Shown here: positions 33,314 through 41,403 of the stretch, in pieces
How positions within the stretch are numbered: the stretch's first letter is position 1
Layout: each line of letters opens with the position of its first letter
Source of the DNA: Oceanobacillus massiliensis str. N'diop
Lineage (GTDB): Bacteria > Bacillota > Bacilli > Bacillales > Amphibacillaceae
Direction: 5' to 3'
Assembly (NCBI RefSeq): GCF_000285495.1
Contig: NZ_HE610978.1
Coordinates: 457,718-521,717 of the forward strand
DNA: 64,000 nt
Position numbers and translations under genes: made by a program
The notes under the pieces: model-generated
The model's database searches: none
Told to the model about the DNA's origin: nothing
The model's input: the letters and a program-made list of their open reading frames with translations, nothing else

Positions 33314-34509
33314 TCAATCACCTCCACATACGAAGGATTTTCTACGTGTGTAGAATTTGATGGATTCGTAGACGTATACGAATTTGAAGGATTCTCAACG
33401 ATTGTAATGTAAGCAACCATAGGTAAGGTGTCTAAATGTGTAATAGTGTCTGTATGGGCTTGTATGGAACGAATATGACTGAACACATTTCTTATAACTT
33501 CTAATGGTTGTCGATATACAGTTACACTCACATTAGAAATAATTGGATTAATATGACTTGTAACTTCAATCATATTATTATTAGGCGATATGACGCTTGT
33601 AGAGACGCTTGAAACAATCCGTGAAGAATAACCCTCAACACTTCTAAAAGACGCTATATGACGTTCTGTGTGGCTATGTATTGGCTTGACGTGTGAATTT
33701 ACTTCTATTGTTAAAGTTTGTGGTGGTAATTGTATTTCAATATTTACATTAGATTGAATTGGATTAGCGTATGATGATACTTCCCTTGATTCTTGCTTAG
33801 ATGGTACTGTCGGAACACCAAACGCTTGTAAATATGGATAATCACCATTCATTCCCCAAACAGTTGTAAAATCCCAACCAACATAAGATGATTGAGTTTT
33901 CATTTCTGCTGTTGTTAAACCTGCACCACTTCCACTTGTTGTTTGACCACTTGTTTCAGTATCCCAATAGGAACTTGTCGTTGTTGCACTTTCAATCCCT
34001 GTTAATCCACCAACATAAAGACCATCTGACTGTACAAGAGCAGTTGAATAGCAATTTTCAATAGAGTTATTTGCGTTATAACCTACTAGACCGCCAATAT
34101 AAGCACCATTAGATGACGTAATCGAACCACCTAAAACATAACAGTTTGATATAAATGAGTTAGACCTTCCTAATAAAGCACCTGATTGACTGGGTGCATT
34201 TATAATATTAGGATTTTCTATCCCAACATTCCTAACTGTACTATCAATACCAGTCAAAGCGAATAATCCTGACCTACTCAATCCAGTTCCATCAATATGT
34301 AGATTGATAACCTTATAACCATTACCATTAAATACACCTGTGAAGTATGGTGACGCTTGTGAAATAGGTGGAAATGGTGTAGAACTCATTTCTATATCGT
34401 TTGCTAACTCTACATATCCATCCCAATAACTTGTATTACTAGATAATTCCCTTAAATCCGATTCCGTTTGAATTAAATAAGGGTCTGTCTGCGTTCCTGC
34501 ACCTAGCAT
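33310..34509 (-). CDS. GLUG-repeat beta-helical surface or fibre protein
   Basis: A 399-aa protein in two parts. Residues about 1-230 form a beta-helix with GLUG-type repeats (YIGGLVGYNANNSIENCYS, YVGGLTGI, GVFNGNGYKVINLHIDG, GALLGRSN). Residues about 240-399 contain four loose repeats of V-x-S-H-x-x-P-I-x-S (for example VNSHVKPIHSHT, VTSHINPIISNV, VFSHIRSIQAHT). GLUG and similar beta-helices occur in adhesins and receptor-binding proteins. In an element lacking tail genes this may decorate the capsid or replace a helper phage fibre. No signal peptide or wall anchor seen. Confidence 0.65.
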   Translation of the reverse strand: MLGAGTQTDPYLIQTESDLRELSSNTSYWDGYVELANDIEMSSTPFPPISQASPYFTGVFNGNGYKVINLHIDGTGLSRSGLFALTGIDSTVRNVGIENPNIINAPSQSGALLGRSNSFISNCYVLGGSITSSNGAYIGGLVGYNANNSIENCYSTALVQSDGLYVGGLTGIESATTTSSYWDTETSGQTTSGSGAGLTTAEMKTQSSYVGWDFTTVWGMNGDYPYLQAFGVPTVPSKQESREVSSYANPIQSNVNIEIQLPPQTLTIEVNSHVKPIHSHTERHIASFRSVEGYSSRIVSSVSTSVISPNNNMIEVTSHINPIISNVSVTVYRQPLEVIRNVFSHIRSIQAHTDTITHLDTLPMVAYITIVENPSNSYTSTNPSNSTHVENPSYVEVIE

Positions 34510-34524
34510 AGAACATCAGCCCCC

Positions 34525-34935
34525 TTAAACAGTCACCTGTGGAACTTCAATATTATGTACGATTGTTAATTTATCTTCTGCCTGTGTCATAGTGAATGTT
34601 GTAAATGTTTCTTCACTTATAATAAAACCATATTCATCTTCTAATCCAATTCCACCAAATGTTTTAGGTAATGTAGCAAACATAGGGTCTGTTCCAGATA
34701 AAACAACTTGTAATTGTAATGTTGAACCATCAGGTACAGTTTCTTGAATCCAAGTACCCATCTGGTCACGAGACATATCCTCTTGTCGTGTAGGGTGAAT
34801 CCAACTTATTCTATCATCTGGTAATGAAATTCTTTCTAAACTAGCACCAAGATCATCTCTTATTTCAATCAAACTAACATCATTCTGAATTGCTAATTGT
34901 AATTTTGTATACGTTTTTGCTGTTACTTCTGCCAT
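34525..34935 (-). CDS. Element structural protein of unknown function (136 aa)
   Basis: 136 aa, MAEVTAKTYTKLQLAIQNDV at the start. Predominantly beta strands with two DD turns and an FGGIGLEDEYGF segment. It is 15 bp upstream of the GLUG gene and 4 bp after the BhlA-like gene in a continuous operon. The size and position suggest a minor capsid or fibre assembly protein. I do not recognise the family. Confidence 0.55.
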   Translation of the reverse strand: MAEVTAKTYTKLQLAIQNDVSLIEIRDDLGASLERISLPDDRISWIHPTRQEDMSRDQMGTWIQETVPDGSTLQLQVVLSGTDPMFATLPKTFGGIGLEDEYGFIISEETFTTFTMTQAEDKLTIVHNIEVPQVTV

Positions 34936-34939
34936 TTAA

Positions 34940-35179
34940 TTAAACCCCTTTCTTTTCAAACTCTGTTAATCTTGTGTCGATTTTATCAACTTTTGTATTT
35001 ACGTTTTCCATTCTGTTACTAAGTACATCAAGTGTGTCAGTAGTTTTTTCTATGTGCTGCATTAATCTTTCTTCTCGCTGCTTAGAATCCTTACGACTAT
35101 CAATTAAAAGCCAAACAAATAAGATTGCAAATGCACCTTGCGACAACCATACATCTATTGGTATTTGTGCTAAATCCAC
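34940..35179 (-). CDS. BhlA/UviB-like holin-type membrane protein
   Basis: A 79-aa protein: N-terminal amphipathic start (MDLAQIPIDVWLSQGAFAIL), one TM helix (about 12-27), then SRKDSKQREERLMQHIEKTT and a coiled coil, the layout of BhlA/UviB bacteriocin- or phage-associated holins. Start is GTG with AAGGAGGTGG upstream. First gene of the head operon. Holin activity is uncertain, since no endolysin gene is found in the element. Confidence 0.75.
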   Translation of the reverse strand: MDLAQIPIDVWLSQGAFAILFVWLLIDSRKDSKQREERLMQHIEKTTDTLDVLSNRMENVNTKVDKIDTRLTEFEKKGV

Positions 35180-35229
35180 GTCTATCCACCTCCTTAAATT
35201 AAAGTAATATATATGAGTAATAAATATGA

Positions 35230-35269
35230 GTAAAAAAAAGAAAAAGAGTAGCCAAATTAATGACTACTC
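35230..35269 (-). terminator. Terminator at the downstream end of the repeat array
   Basis: GAGTAG (35246-35251) pairs with CTACTC (35264-35269); the minus-strand tail is TTTTTCTTTTTTTTAC. It implies that a minus-strand transcript crosses part or all of 35280-36780 and stops before the BhlA-like gene. Confidence 0.75.
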
Positions 35270-35410
35270 AATCAAAAAGTAGAAGTCAAGACGCAAATCT
35301 CGACTAAGGTAATTATTGGGAGGGACAATAATGAAATACGATTCACCATTGTGGGGTAACAAGCCCCTTTAAATATTCAATTTTTTTGAATATCTAAAGC
35401 GAATTATTAC

Positions 35411-35572
35411 CACTCTCTCTATTAAGATAAATATCATCTATTTGATTAGACATTTTCTTCCTATATGGTCGAGTTATGGAAAACGTTCAACCCCAGTCAT
35501 ATCAAGGGATTTGAGAGTTGTGAAAATTATTTTTTTATAAAAACCTTATGTATCAGGGTTTGTAGCGATTTC
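35411..35572. repeat. Duplicated block A, copy 1
   Basis: Near-identical to 36550-36712. A 44-bp core (35419-35462) is exactly repeated at 36558-36601. On the minus strand each copy holds a tiny ORF with AGGAAG before ATG: MSNQIDDIYLNRESGNNSL here (35394-35453). Confidence 0.9.
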
Positions 35573-36140
35573 TAAACTTGGACATTTTATATCCTTTGTC
35601 TTCTTTTACTCTTTCTTTCCATTATTGGATAATATGGAAATCCATCAAACCCAATGGTATCAAGGGTTTCATGACTATTCATTTATTTTTTCGTGAACTT
35701 TTTATACCTATTGTGATAAATAAGCCCTAAATATCTAGCATCTTCTTTCATATATAACAAATGAAACGTTAGTTTAGACATACTTATTCTCTCTAGTAAT
35801 CTTTCAATTTTCTAAATATACACGTCAGCCACGCCTTCCCTAATAGACGATTATCTCCAAATCCAAAAACCCCTTTAAACATTGGTATATCAACGTTTGT
35901 ATCATTTTGGGAAAATCCAGTGTGCAACTCAAGCGGAATTTCTACCTTGCTTCCTAATTCTATCCTGTTTTTTCCTGTGTTCACTTTGACAGTTATCACA
36001 CCTTACTTGTCTTTGCTTAGGATTAGATACTTTCCTTTAAAGATGCTTAACGACATTTCAAATAAAACACCCAAACCCCTTGAAACACACGGGTTTAGAG
36101 TAATTGTGCATAATAATCGTAATTTTATTTTCGTTCACTT

Positions 36141-36247
36141 CATATATAGAAAATAATTGAGAAACGCTGTATGCCAGTCACATCAAGTGGTTTGGCGTTT
36201 TTCTAAATGGTAAGATTTTTGTATCTTCTACATTCTCTCCTTCATTA
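36141..36247. repeat. Duplicated block B, copy 1
   Basis: Near-identical to 36368-36475. A 49-bp core (36189-36237) is exactly repeated at 36416-36464. Each copy includes one array motif at its centre. Confidence 0.9.
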
Positions 36248-36367
36248 CCTTCAAACGAAACATAAATCGCTGTAACCCAGTCGTATCAAGGGGTTTGATG
36301 TTTAAGAATAACTTCACATGTATTACAAACGCGCCTTGTTCATACTGTTTCTTTGCCATTCTTTTTT

Positions 36368-36475
36368 CATATATAGAAAATAATTAAAGACCCCTATAAC
36401 CCAGCCATATCAACGGGTTTGGCGTTTTTCTAAATGGTAAGATTTTTGTATCTTCTACATTCTCCTCTTCATATA
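36368..36475. repeat. Duplicated block B, copy 2
   Basis: Second copy of block B; minus-strand reading gives NVEDTKILPFRKTPN in both copies, after which the two frames diverge at the array motif. Confidence 0.9.
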
Positions 36476-36549
36476 TACTATTTACCGACGGTGCCTGTAA
36501 CCCTTATACATCAACTGGTTTGAGAATCTTTGTCTTCGAACATTATTTC

Positions 36550-36712
36550 ATACTATCCTATTAAGATAAATATCATCTATTTGATTAGACATTTTCTTCC
36601 TTTAGGGTCGAGTTATGAAAAACGCTCAAAGCCAGATGTATCAAGGGTTTTCGGGGTTGCGGAAAATATTTTTTGCAACAACCCTTTAATACCAACGGTT
36701 CTAGAGCGTCTC
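36550..36712. repeat. Duplicated block A, copy 2
   Basis: Second copy of block A, 1.14 kb from the first. Its minus-strand mini-ORF is MSNQIDDIYLNRIV (36548-36592): same start, different end. Confidence 0.9.
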
Positions 36713-36784
36713 GCTTTCTCGTATTTTTCTCCTATACCTTAAAAGCGAAACATAAATAGTTGTATCAAGGGTTTTCATAATTTT

Positions 36785-37381
36785 CTATTTCGAACTATTA
36801 CTTCTTTTCGTTCTAGTTTTGGCTTTCTTTTTCAACAAGTTGATTGGTGTAAACTGTCCATGTTGTACTTTAATTGTGTCATCTAATACATGTGCATATC
36901 TAGCCGTTGTAGAACTATCTGCATGGTCAAGGATTGATTGCAAAACTCTAAGTGACCCATTCTGTTCAAGGAACATCTTAGATGCTGTATGCCTAAATAA
37001 ATGAGGATGGATACGTTTATCAATTCCAGAACGATCTACAATTTCCCTTAAATGCTTTCTAAATGTACCAGGAGTTAATCTTGTTCCAAATACGCTAAGG
37101 AATAAATATTCACTTTCAAAGTCCTCAGTTTCATTAATTAATTCCTCAATTAACTTTATGGACTGTCTAGTTAATGGAATAGTCCTGACACGTCTATTCT
37201 TAGTACGTTGGAATGTTATAGATTTATGTTCAAAGTCAATATCTGATTTTTTAACACTTAAAACCTCATCAACACGTCCAAAAGAATCAAGCATGACATG
37301 TAAAGCAACATAATCCCTAAATTCTGTATAAATACTTTTATCCATTGATCTAAACAACTTATTGATTTCATTTACTGTCAA
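36785..37381 (-). CDS. int: Tyrosine integrase, catalytic part (frameshift-separated)
   Basis: 198 aa from a TTG. It contains the entire catalytic domain of a tyrosine recombinase: Arg I in FGRVDEVL (about 34-41), beta-hairpin Lys region TKNRRVRTIPL, box II HPHLFRH (H-x-x-R), LDHADSSTTARY with the final His and nucleophile Tyr in RYAHV (about 172). The N-terminal arm/core-binding domain is in the next ORF upstream, in a different frame. The upstream reading frame continues naturally as IETLTVNEINKL, the usual start of the catalytic domain, so one protein was intended. It would catalyse integration and excision at ackA. Confidence 0.88.
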   Translation of the reverse strand: MTVNEINKLFRSMDKSIYTEFRDYVALHVMLDSFGRVDEVLSVKKSDIDFEHKSITFQRTKNRRVRTIPLTRQSIKLIEELINETEDFESEYLFLSVFGTRLTPGTFRKHLREIVDRSGIDKRIHPHLFRHTASKMFLEQNGSLRVLQSILDHADSSTTARYAHVLDDTIKVQHGQFTPINLLKKKAKTRTKRSNSSK

Positions 37382-37812
37382 CGTTTCGATTTTTTTTCCT
37401 GTTCTTTAATTTGTTTGATTGACTCAAATATATTAGTTGTAATACCTTCTTTCTCTAAAATATTAAAAGCCCCTTTACCGTAACGTAAATAAGAATTTAC
37501 ACTAGATACAGATATTCCTTTCTTGGTGTCATCTCTTCGATTTGCCTTGAGGAATGGTGTTTTTTCGTACCGTTGCCAATGGATAAAATTCCTAGCATCA
37601 TCAACAGTCAAATCAGATATGTTCATTTTCTCATTAAAAAATCTATCCATATCGTTCCAAAACTTCTCATATCCTTCAATTGTGTGCTTAGATAAACCTT
37701 CCAATTCTTTTAATTTAATGACCACATTTCTAGCATCGTCAATGGAATATGTTTTTTTCTTTCTTGGAGTTGTATATTTTCTTGTTTTTCTATCTTGTGG
37801 TCTTTTAGACAT
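37378..37812 (-). CDS. int: Tyrosine integrase, N-terminal DNA-binding part (frameshift-separated)
   Basis: 144 aa with a SAM-like core-binding domain: DDARNVVIKLKELEGLSKHT (about 25-44), then helices LTVDDARNFIHWQRYE and VSSVNSYLRYGKGAFNILEKEG. It ends at an A8 tract (37390-37397). GAA-AAA-AAA-TCG contains the -1 slippery heptamer A-AAA-AAA; a -1 shift there, or one extra A, joins it directly to the catalytic part with no lost residue. AAGAGG precedes the ATG. 130 bp from the right attachment repeat. Confidence 0.85.
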   Translation of the reverse strand: MSKRPQDRKTRKYTTPRKKKTYSIDDARNVVIKLKELEGLSKHTIEGYEKFWNDMDRFFNEKMNISDLTVDDARNFIHWQRYEKTPFLKANRRDDTKKGISVSSVNSYLRYGKGAFNILEKEGITTNIFESIKQIKEQEKKSKR

Positions 37813-37942
37813 AAAATAATAACCTCTTCCCTATGCAAATTTTACATAGAAAAAAGGTTATGGTTACAATGTGTTAAATTTAGCATATTCCCAGTTGATA
37901 TGAACAATCGAAAACCACTACAAATACTGTTACATCAAGGGT

Positions 37943-38029
37943 TTATTTGCTTAAACGTACCGTATCCCTTGCAATCATTACTTCTTCATTAGTAGGTATA
38001 ATAATTACTTTAACCGGTGAGTGCGGATA
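37943..38029. repeat. Right attachment-site direct repeat (within ackA)
   Basis: 87 bp identical to 22350-22436. It forms the 3' end of the intact ackA gene. The element boundary is therefore placed so that ackA keeps its complete C-terminus. One copy of the array motif (GTTACATCAAGGGTTTA, 37930-37946) overlaps the inner edge. Confidence 0.95.
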
Positions 38030-39127
38030 ATTTATAAATTGCTCTTTACCACGTACGTGGTTTAATTTAGGATCCCAGTAAATTCCCATGAATTCAAGTC
38101 CAGTAAGAATTTTTTCCCGGATTGAAATACTATTTTCGCCAACGCCCGCCGTAAAGATAATGGCATCTACACCATTCATTTTGGCTGCGTAGGAACCGAT
38201 ATATTTGTGGATTCTTCCTGCAAATACATCCAATGCAAGCTCTGCCCGCGGGTTTGAATCGGTTTGCTGCTCGATATCGCGTAAATCACTGGAAAATCCG
38301 GACAATGCAAGCATTCCACTTTTCTTATTCAAGACGTCAATCACTTCGTCAGCAGTTTTACCGGTTTTATCCATGATATATGGGATTAGAGCAGGGTCAA
38401 TATTACCCGACCTTGTTCCCATTGTCACTCCCGCAAGTGGTGTGAATCCCATGGATGTATCTATGGATTCGCCATCCTTTATCGCTGTGACACTTGCACC
38501 ATTTCCGATATGGCAGGAAATGAGACGTAAGTTATCAAGTGGAACACCCATTAGTTCTGAGGCACGATTAGAGACATATTTGTGGGAAGTCCCATGGAAA
38601 CCATATTTGCGGATTCCATAACTTTCATAATATTCCCTTGGCAAACTGTACAAATAAGATGATTCTGTCATGGTCTGATGAAAAGCGGTATCGAATACAG
38701 CTACCATCGGCACATTTGGAAGTATTTCCTTAAATGCATTGATTCCTGTAAGGTTTGCCGGATTATGCAATGGTGCCAGTTCTGAAGTTTGTTCAATCCG
38801 CTCAATAACCTTATCTGTTATCAGAACGGAATCCCGAAAATATTCTCCTCCGTGAACGACCCGGTGTCCTACTGCATCAATTTCTTCAAAGGATTTGATG
38901 ACGCCGGTTGAGATTAAGGAATCAAGCAGCATCTTCACGGCGATTCCATGATCGGAAATATTTCCGACCGTCTTAGTCTTGTTGCCATCAACTTCAATAT
39001 TGAAGACCGAATCGTTCATCCCAATTCTTTCTACTAATCCGATCGCAGTAACAGTCTCTTCAGGCATCGTGATAAGTTGGAACTTCAAAGAAGAACTGCC
39101 TGCATTTATTGCTAATACGTTAGTCAT
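37943..39127 (-). CDS. ackA: Acetate kinase
   Basis: A 395-aa enzyme, the usual family length, interconverting acetyl phosphate and acetate with ATP in overflow metabolism. Both signatures are visible: [15 protein letters not shown] at the N-terminus and [12 protein letters not shown] near 175; the [17 protein letters not shown] segment holds the active-site Arg region. Start ATG at 39127 (AGGGG upstream), with a TTG nine bp earlier. The last 28 codons are the attachment repeat, so the element regenerated the gene. Its original terminator now lies beyond the element, so transcription may run on toward the integrase gene. Confidence 0.97.
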   Translation of the reverse strand: MTNVLAINAGSSSLKFQLITMPEETVTAIGLVERIGMNDSVFNIEVDGNKTKTVGNISDHGIAVKMLLDSLISTGVIKSFEEIDAVGHRVVHGGEYFRDSVLITDKVIERIEQTSELAPLHNPANLTGINAFKEILPNVPMVAVFDTAFHQTMTESSYLYSLPREYYESYGIRKYGFHGTSHKYVSNRASELMGVPLDNLRLISCHIGNGASVTAIKDGESIDTSMGFTPLAGVTMGTRSGNIDPALIPYIMDKTGKTADEVIDVLNKKSGMLALSGFSSDLRDIEQQTDSNPRAELALDVFAGRIHKYIGSYAAKMNGVDAIIFTAGVGENSISIREKILTGLEFMGIYWDPKLNHVRGKEQFINYPHSPVKVIIIPTNEEVMIARDTVRLSK

Positions 39128-39147
39128 TGCTGTCAACCCCTATCATT

Positions 39148-40126
39148 TATTTATACATATCAAACCACGCATTCATTTTACCAAGAATGTCTGCCATTCC
39201 ATTGCTATTCTTAAATGATGGCATTTGCACAAGCAGCGGTTGTTTCGGAGTGCTTGTATTTTTCCTTTTTTCTGCAGAATCAGAATGCTCTTTGTATTTT
39301 TTTCTGATTTAAAGGCAGTATCCGGCAAGCGAATTACACCGACAATATGAGCATATTTCTGAAGATAGGCCTGCAGTTTATCTGATTGATCATTATCAAA
39401 TAGAAATTCCGGAATCACAAGAACCAAGTATCCCCCATCAGCTGTATACTTAATGCTTTGCTCGATTAAAAGATGATGGGCATAGGAATGGCCGGAATCA
39501 GCTTTCAATTCATACTCATTGGCCTGAATATCATCTGGATAATATCCGACAGGCAAATCAGCCACTATCAGATCAACCGGGTCCATTAGGAATGGGCGAA
39601 GGCTGTCCTGATGAAAGAACTCAACTTGCTTTTTCTGCAGGTTTGCGTTTAACACAGACAGTTGAATCAATGTTGGATCCACTTCACTTGCATATGCTTT
39701 TACTTCCTGTTTTAGCTGTCCCAGAACCGTAGTCAGCAAATTCCCAGTTCCGCTTACTGGATCAAATACCCTGATAGCCTTTTTATCCTTTGTCAGCTTA
39801 TCGGATAGGTAGCCGACAATAAGACCGACAGTTTCCGGCGTCATTAAATGCTGTTGTTGTGTCGAACCCTTCATTCCTTTGAGAATTGCAAGCTGAATCG
39901 CTTTACGTACTTCCTCTGTGTGGAAGGAATCCATATTTATTTTAATTAACGTATTTTGTAATTTATGCGCTAATAGATCATCCATATCCTCGGGTGCTCC
40001 CTCATAGAACAGGAACTCCATTGTTGCCGATAAACTATCTAAATATGGCTCATTTCTATGCTGCTGGATCAATTCAGTTGTTTCGTCCAACCAGCCGAAT
40101 AATCTTTCAACATTTGATTTTTCCAT
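39148..40126 (-). CDS. ytxK: YtxK class I methyltransferase (C-terminal frameshift)
   Basis: N6-adenine-methyltransferase-like protein, 317 aa in the open frame (stop at 39173). SAM motif RVFDPVSGTGNLLTTVL (about 123-139) and IVADLPVGYYP (N-P-P-Y-like motif) are present. The C-terminus is out of frame after ILILQKKGK: the -1 frame continues as NTSTPKQPLLVQMPSF to a stop at 39148 (ending AWFDMYK), which reads as the natural end. One A is missing in the GGAAAAATAC run, either by mutation or sequencing error. Precedes ackA as in B. subtilis. Start at 40126 (GGAGGATT). Target DNA or protein unknown. Confidence 0.85.
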
Positions 40127-40254
40127 GAACAATCCTCCATTCACTCTCTTCACAACTCTACTATTGTACCAAACAGAATTGGTATATGTAAAAGAAATAC
40201 GACGAAAGCGAACTCATCAGCGTCAAAAACTAAGTGAAATATTGAGCAATCTTG

Positions 40255-40305
40255 TTTTTTGGAAAATCTCTCCCAATCATTTTGGAGGAGAGATTTTCCA
40301 AAAAA
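40255..40305 (-). terminator. Terminator after tpx
   Basis: 19-bp perfect arms (40255-40273 with 40287-40305) built of TTTTTTGGAAAATCTCTCC and its complement, giving a T6 tail on the minus strand. Confidence 0.92.
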
Positions 40306-40306
40306 C

Positions 40307-40807
40307 TTATTCCGCTTCTTTAGCTGCTTTTAATGCCGCTTCATAATCCGGATGAGTCGTTCCCTCTGATACGTATTCAACATAGGACACTTCATCCTTG
40401 GAATTAACTACGAATACAGATCTTGCCAATAAACGGAGTTCCTTCATTAAAGTACCATATTTTTCACCGAAATCGGCATCGCGGTGATCGGAAAGTGTGT
40501 CCACCTTTTCAATCCCATTGGCTGCACACCAGCGCCCTTGCGCAAATGGCAGATCCATGCTGATTGTCAGGACATAAACATTATCCAGCTTGTCTGCCTC
40601 TTCATTAAAACGTCTCGTCTGTTCGGAGCAAACACCAGTATCAATGGAAGGTACTACACTGATCAGTTTTACCTTTCCACTGTAATCGCTTAACTTTACT
40701 TCTTTCAGATCGTTGGAAAGTACAGTGAAGTCAGGCGCCATATCCCCCACTTTTATCTCTGGTCCTACTAATGTAACTGGTTCCTGTTTGAATGTAACAC
40801 TTGCCAT
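40307..40807 (-). CDS. tpx: Thiol peroxidase
   Basis: A 166-aa atypical two-cysteine peroxiredoxin that reduces H2O2 and alkyl hydroperoxides using thioredoxin. Peroxidatic Cys in [14 protein letters not shown] (about Cys60) and resolving Cys in RWCAANGI (about Cys94) are intact. Full family length; ribosome-binding site GGGAGGAA. It is separated from ytxK by a strong terminator and from gerW by 143 bp. Confidence 0.97.
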   Translation of the reverse strand: MASVTFKQEPVTLVGPEIKVGDMAPDFTVLSNDLKEVKLSDYSGKVKLISVVPSIDTGVCSEQTRRFNEEADKLDNVYVLTISMDLPFAQGRWCAANGIEKVDTLSDHRDADFGEKYGTLMKELRLLARSVFVVNSKDEVSYVEYVSEGTTHPDYEAALKAAKEAE

Positions 40808-40950
40808 AAAAATACATTCCTCCCTTTTTTAACTCTATTATTATTATGAAGATTGTTTCATAATCTGTCCATTATGAGTAACCGGGATAATGTTAAATTT
40901 ATGTGAACTTCTGAACATAATGATGCCTTTTGCCAAGGTATGACCATTAG

Positions 40951-41403
40951 CTAGATATCGTAATGGGAGGGATTGCTTTTCGGTTGCTTATCTCTTTTGC
41001 CTTCTTTGTTCTCTCCGCCTGATTCTTTCATTATTTGCTGCACCTTTTCAATCACTTGCGGGGCAAAATCAATCATCTTTTCATATAAATGTGTATGCTG
41101 GTCAAGGTGGACCATCTTGATCCCCTTTTCACTTATAATCAGGAAAGCTACTGGCGTAATGGAAACACCACCACCGCTTCCTCCTCCAAATGGCAATGTG
41201 GCCTCACTATCTCCCTGTGATTGACTATTGTTAAATTCGCTTCCACCTGCCGCAAATCCAAAACCGACCTTCGATACAGGAATTATCAGACTGCCATCTG
41301 GTGATTTGACTGGGTCACCGATAATCGTGTTCACTTCTACCATTTTTTGCAGATTTTCCATTGCTGTTGTCATTAATCCTTCAATGGGATGTTCTTCTGT
41401 CAT
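40951..41403 (-). CDS. gerW: GerW family sporulation protein YtfJ
   Basis: A 150-aa protein of the GerW (YtfJ) family, a sigma-F-dependent forespore protein needed for germination in B. subtilis. Core: HPIEGLMTTAMENLQKMVEV, the Gly-rich central stretch (FGFAAGGSEF, FGGGSGGGVS) and ITPVAFLIISEKGIKMVHLD. The C-terminal 25 residues are basic and probably disordered. Its first codons overlap the end of ytfI (22 bp), so the two are co-translated. Good indicator that this organism forms spores. Confidence 0.93.
   Translation of the reverse strand: MTEEHPIEGLMTTAMENLQKMVEVNTIIGDPVKSPDGSLIIPVSKVGFGFAAGGSEFNNSQSQGDSEATLPFGGGSGGGVSITPVAFLIISEKGIKMVHLDQHTHLYEKMIDFAPQVIEKVQQIMKESGGENKEGKRDKQPKSNPSHYDI

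Larger units (their letters stand above)
35394..36780. repeat. Array of degenerate ~20-bp motifs, 1.4 kb without a convincing gene
   Basis: Plus-strand consensus about CCAGTCATATCAAGGGGTTTG. Clear copies start near 35493, 35650, 36174, 36277, 36401, 36501, 36632 and 36759; weaker ones near 35545, 35881 and 36681, and an inverted one at 36073-36096. Single copies also flank the attachment repeats (22441-22459 inverted, 22504-22520, 37928-37944). Between motifs, longer blocks are duplicated (listed separately). Confidence 0.8.
22350..38029. mobile_element. Integrated phage-satellite-like element in the 3' end of ackA
   Basis: An AT-rich 15.6-kb insertion bounded by perfect 87-bp direct repeats. 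Contents: head closure-like gene, portal, large and small terminase, replication-initiator-like gene, Cro-type regulator, capsid, scaffold, two surface or fibre-like proteins, BhlA-like membrane protein, repeat array and a tyrosine integrase adjacent to the right repeat. All genes of note are on the minus strand. No tape measure, tail tube, baseplate or endolysin is recognisable. The combination of own capsid and packaging genes without tail genes matches the description of capsid-forming phage-inducible islands; a deleted prophage is the alternative. Confidence 0.85.

Noticed and set aside
35793-35999. 68-aa minus-strand ORF (starts MITVKVNTGKNRIELGSKVE) inside the array
   Set aside because: Composition looks protein-like, but the GTG start has an SD directly against it and the ORF runs across an array motif. 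Left out as a gene; worth a look if the array proves to be coding.
35394-36780. CRISPR array
   Set aside because: Motif copies are degenerate and unevenly spaced (50-320 bp), blocks between them are duplicated rather than unique spacers, and no cas gene is present.
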